5,798 bases of DNA from Dehalococcoidia bacterium. Its GTDB lineage: Bacteria; Chloroflexota; Dehalococcoidia; GIF9; UBA5629. Positions 4,548 to 5,798 of this stretch are shown here, piece after piece (position 1 is the first letter of the stretch; every line of letters begins with the position of its first letter). The translations under genes were made by a program, and so were the position numbers. The stretch spans positions 1 through 5,798 of the forward strand of contig JAQTLG010000120.1 of assembly GCA_028715025.1 (NCBI GenBank). The letters run 5' to 3'. The notes beneath the pieces are model-generated. The model did no database searches, was not told the origin of the DNA, and was given only the letters and a program-made list of their open reading frames with translations.

Positions 4548-5798
4548 ATGCAGGAAAAAGAAGGTTCATCCGGACCGGGCCTCAAGAAATCTCTGGGGCT
4601 AATAGATACTGTCTCTATTGAGGTGGGCGCCATCATCGGGGCGGGTATCTTCGCTCTGACAGGCCTGGCGGTAGCGAAGTGCGGTCCCGGCGTGCCCATC
4701 GCCTTCGTTATCGCAGCACTGCCCATGGTGCTGGCTCTGTTGCCCATCGGCATGCTGGCTTCAATCCTCCCCACCGTGGGAGGCAGCTTCCGCTACCCCA
4801 GCCGTATACTCAGCCCATTCTGGGGCTTCATCGGGGTCTGGGGCATTATGATGGGCATCATGCTGGGCGGCATGCCTTTGTATGCCCTCAACTTCGCCGA
4901 CTACATGCGCGTTATCTTTCCAGCATTCGACCGCAACCTGGTGGCCGTGATTGCTCTATCCTTCTTCTTTGTAATAAACGTGGTCGGCGTCAAGGCGGCC
5001 AGTGCCGTTCAGGTCGGTATGTTCTTCGTCCTGCTGGCGGCGCTGCTGGTATATATCATATGGGGCATACCGGCCATAGATCCCGCCAACCTCATGCCGC
5101 TCTTTCCGGGCGGGGCGGCCGGCCTTGCCATAGCCGCCGGCACACTCTTCTTCGCTTACATGGGCGCCAACTTCATCATCGACCTGGGCGCCGAGATCAA
5201 GAACGCAGGCAGGAATATTCCGCTGTCCTTCGCCATCAGCATGCCCATCATAATCATTATCTATACATTGATGGGACTTGTGACGGTCGGCACCGTGCCG
5301 TCCAGCGTCTGCGCCAACCAGCCGCTTTCCATTGCCGCAGGCAACTTCATGCCGCCCGGGCTGGCTCTTTTCTTCACGGTGGGAGGTGGTCTGCTGGCGC
5401 TGGCCACCACCATCAATGCCACCTTCATGTTCGCTTCGCGCTATATACTGGTCTTTGCCGAGGATGAGGTTTTCCCCAAAGTGCTGGCGGGGGTGAACAG
5501 GAGGTTCGGCACGCCGCACTGGGGACTGCTCGTCATGTTCGTACTGTCACTGGCCTTCCTGCCCCTGGGCGCATCATCTTTCGAAGTGCTGGCCTATACT
5601 GCCTCCATTGGCTCCATCGTGCTGCTCTTCCCCATCCTCATCTCAGCCATGCGTTTCCCCCGTAAAATGCCCGAGGCCTATGCCAGGGCCCCTTTTAAAC
5701 TAAAGGGCCTGTGGCTTCGAATAGTGCCCATACTGGCCCTGATCTTCGGCACATTCTTCATCGCCGCATTGATCTTAGAGAGTCTGACCGCCTTCCTC
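4548..5798 (+). CDS. APC-family amino-acid permease (3' end outside window)
   Basis: This is an inner-membrane secondary transporter of the amino acid-polyamine-organocation superfamily, probably importing an amino acid or amine. The 417 codons shown run off the right edge without a stop; family members are usually 430-480 residues, so only the tail is missing. A soluble N-terminus (1-18) precedes TM1, whose IIGAGIF (29-35) is the unwound substrate-binding signature. Eleven hydrophobic segments are visible at about 21-42, 49-73, 90-118, 130-148, 152-172, 191-211, 227-249, 271-300, 325-343, 346-368 and 389-411. After TM2 comes GGSFRYPSR (78-86). LGAEIKNAGRNIPLSFAIS (213-231) matches the conserved loop after TM6. 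SRYILVFAEDEVFPKVL (297-313) and RRFGTPHWGLLV (318-329) match the loop after TM8. The start at 4548 is chosen from the ribosome site; 4542 would add two residues. It follows the PLP enzyme by 67 bases, with a stem-loop between. Substrate is unknown. Confidence 0.9.
   Translation, partial: MQEKEGSSGPGLKKSLGLIDTVSIEVGAIIGAGIFALTGLAVAKCGPGVPIAFVIAALPMVLALLPIGMLASILPTVGGSFRYPSRILSPFWGFIGVWGIMMGIMLGGMPLYALNFADYMRVIFPAFDRNLVAVIALSFFFVINVVGVKAASAVQVGMFFVLLAALLVYIIWGIPAIDPANLMPLFPGGAAGLAIAAGTLFFAYMGANFIIDLGAEIKNAGRNIPLSFAISMPIIIIIYTLMGLVTVGTVPSSVCANQPLSIAAGNFMPPGLALFFTVGGGLLALATTINATFMFASRYILVFAEDEVFPKVLAGVNRRFGTPHWGLLVMFVLSLAFLPLGASSFEVLAYTASIGSIVLLFPILISAMRFPRKMPEAYARAPFKLKGLWLRIVPILALIFGTFFIAALILESLTAFL

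Noticed and set aside
4679..5467. A plus-strand open frame of 262 codons
   Set aside because: It is out of phase with the permease frame over the same bases. Its translation is Arg/His/Gly-rich and lacks membrane segments, while the permease frame shows all family motifs.
4956..5519. A minus-strand open frame of 187 codons
   Set aside because: It is antisense to the permease membrane region, and the composition (His, Gln, Glu, Arg rich) is what complemented hydrophobic codons give.

Overview
The window reads as bacterial chromosome of moderately high GC. It has two halves: a minus-strand part (about 1-1808) and a plus-strand part (1954 to the end), separated by a 145-bp divergent promoter region. 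I saw no rRNA, tRNA, CRISPR array, insertion sequence or phage structural gene. The organism cannot be fixed from sequence alone. The small 108-residue protein family, the GTCATTG-ended palindromic repeat and the CARDB-type lipoprotein together remind me of Dehalococcoidia/Chloroflexota genomes. That is recall-based inference of moderate-to-low confidence; a Desulfobacterota-like anaerobe is an alternative.

Left part: bases 1-68 hold most of a dispersed palindromic repeat, cut by the window edge. Next come two small overlapping minus-strand genes (531-376 and 437-111). The first is a 51-codon reading frame. The second encodes a charged helical protein of unknown function. Upstream of them on the same strand is a 400-residue secreted lipoprotein (1808-606) with a lipobox, an Ig-like domain, a CARDB domain and an unassigned beta-rich C-terminal domain.

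Right part: three plus-strand genes follow one another. The first is a compact GMC-type FAD oxidoreductase (1954-3285) with an unusual four-cysteine cluster. The second is a fold-type II PLP enzyme of the ACC deaminase/D-cysteine desulfhydrase family (3392-4480), with altered residues at two active-site positions. The third is an APC-family amino-acid permease (4548 to beyond the right edge, 11 membrane segments visible). Permease plus PLP enzyme suggests uptake and breakdown of an amino acid or amino-acid-like compound. Whether the oxidoreductase belongs to the same pathway is open, since it is separated by 106 bp that contain a possible second promoter and an inverted repeat.

The most interesting leads are the cysteine cluster in the GMC enzyme, the non-canonical active-site motifs of the PLP enzyme, and the overlapping small gene pair lying beside a mobile-looking palindromic repeat. 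None of these proves a new system.
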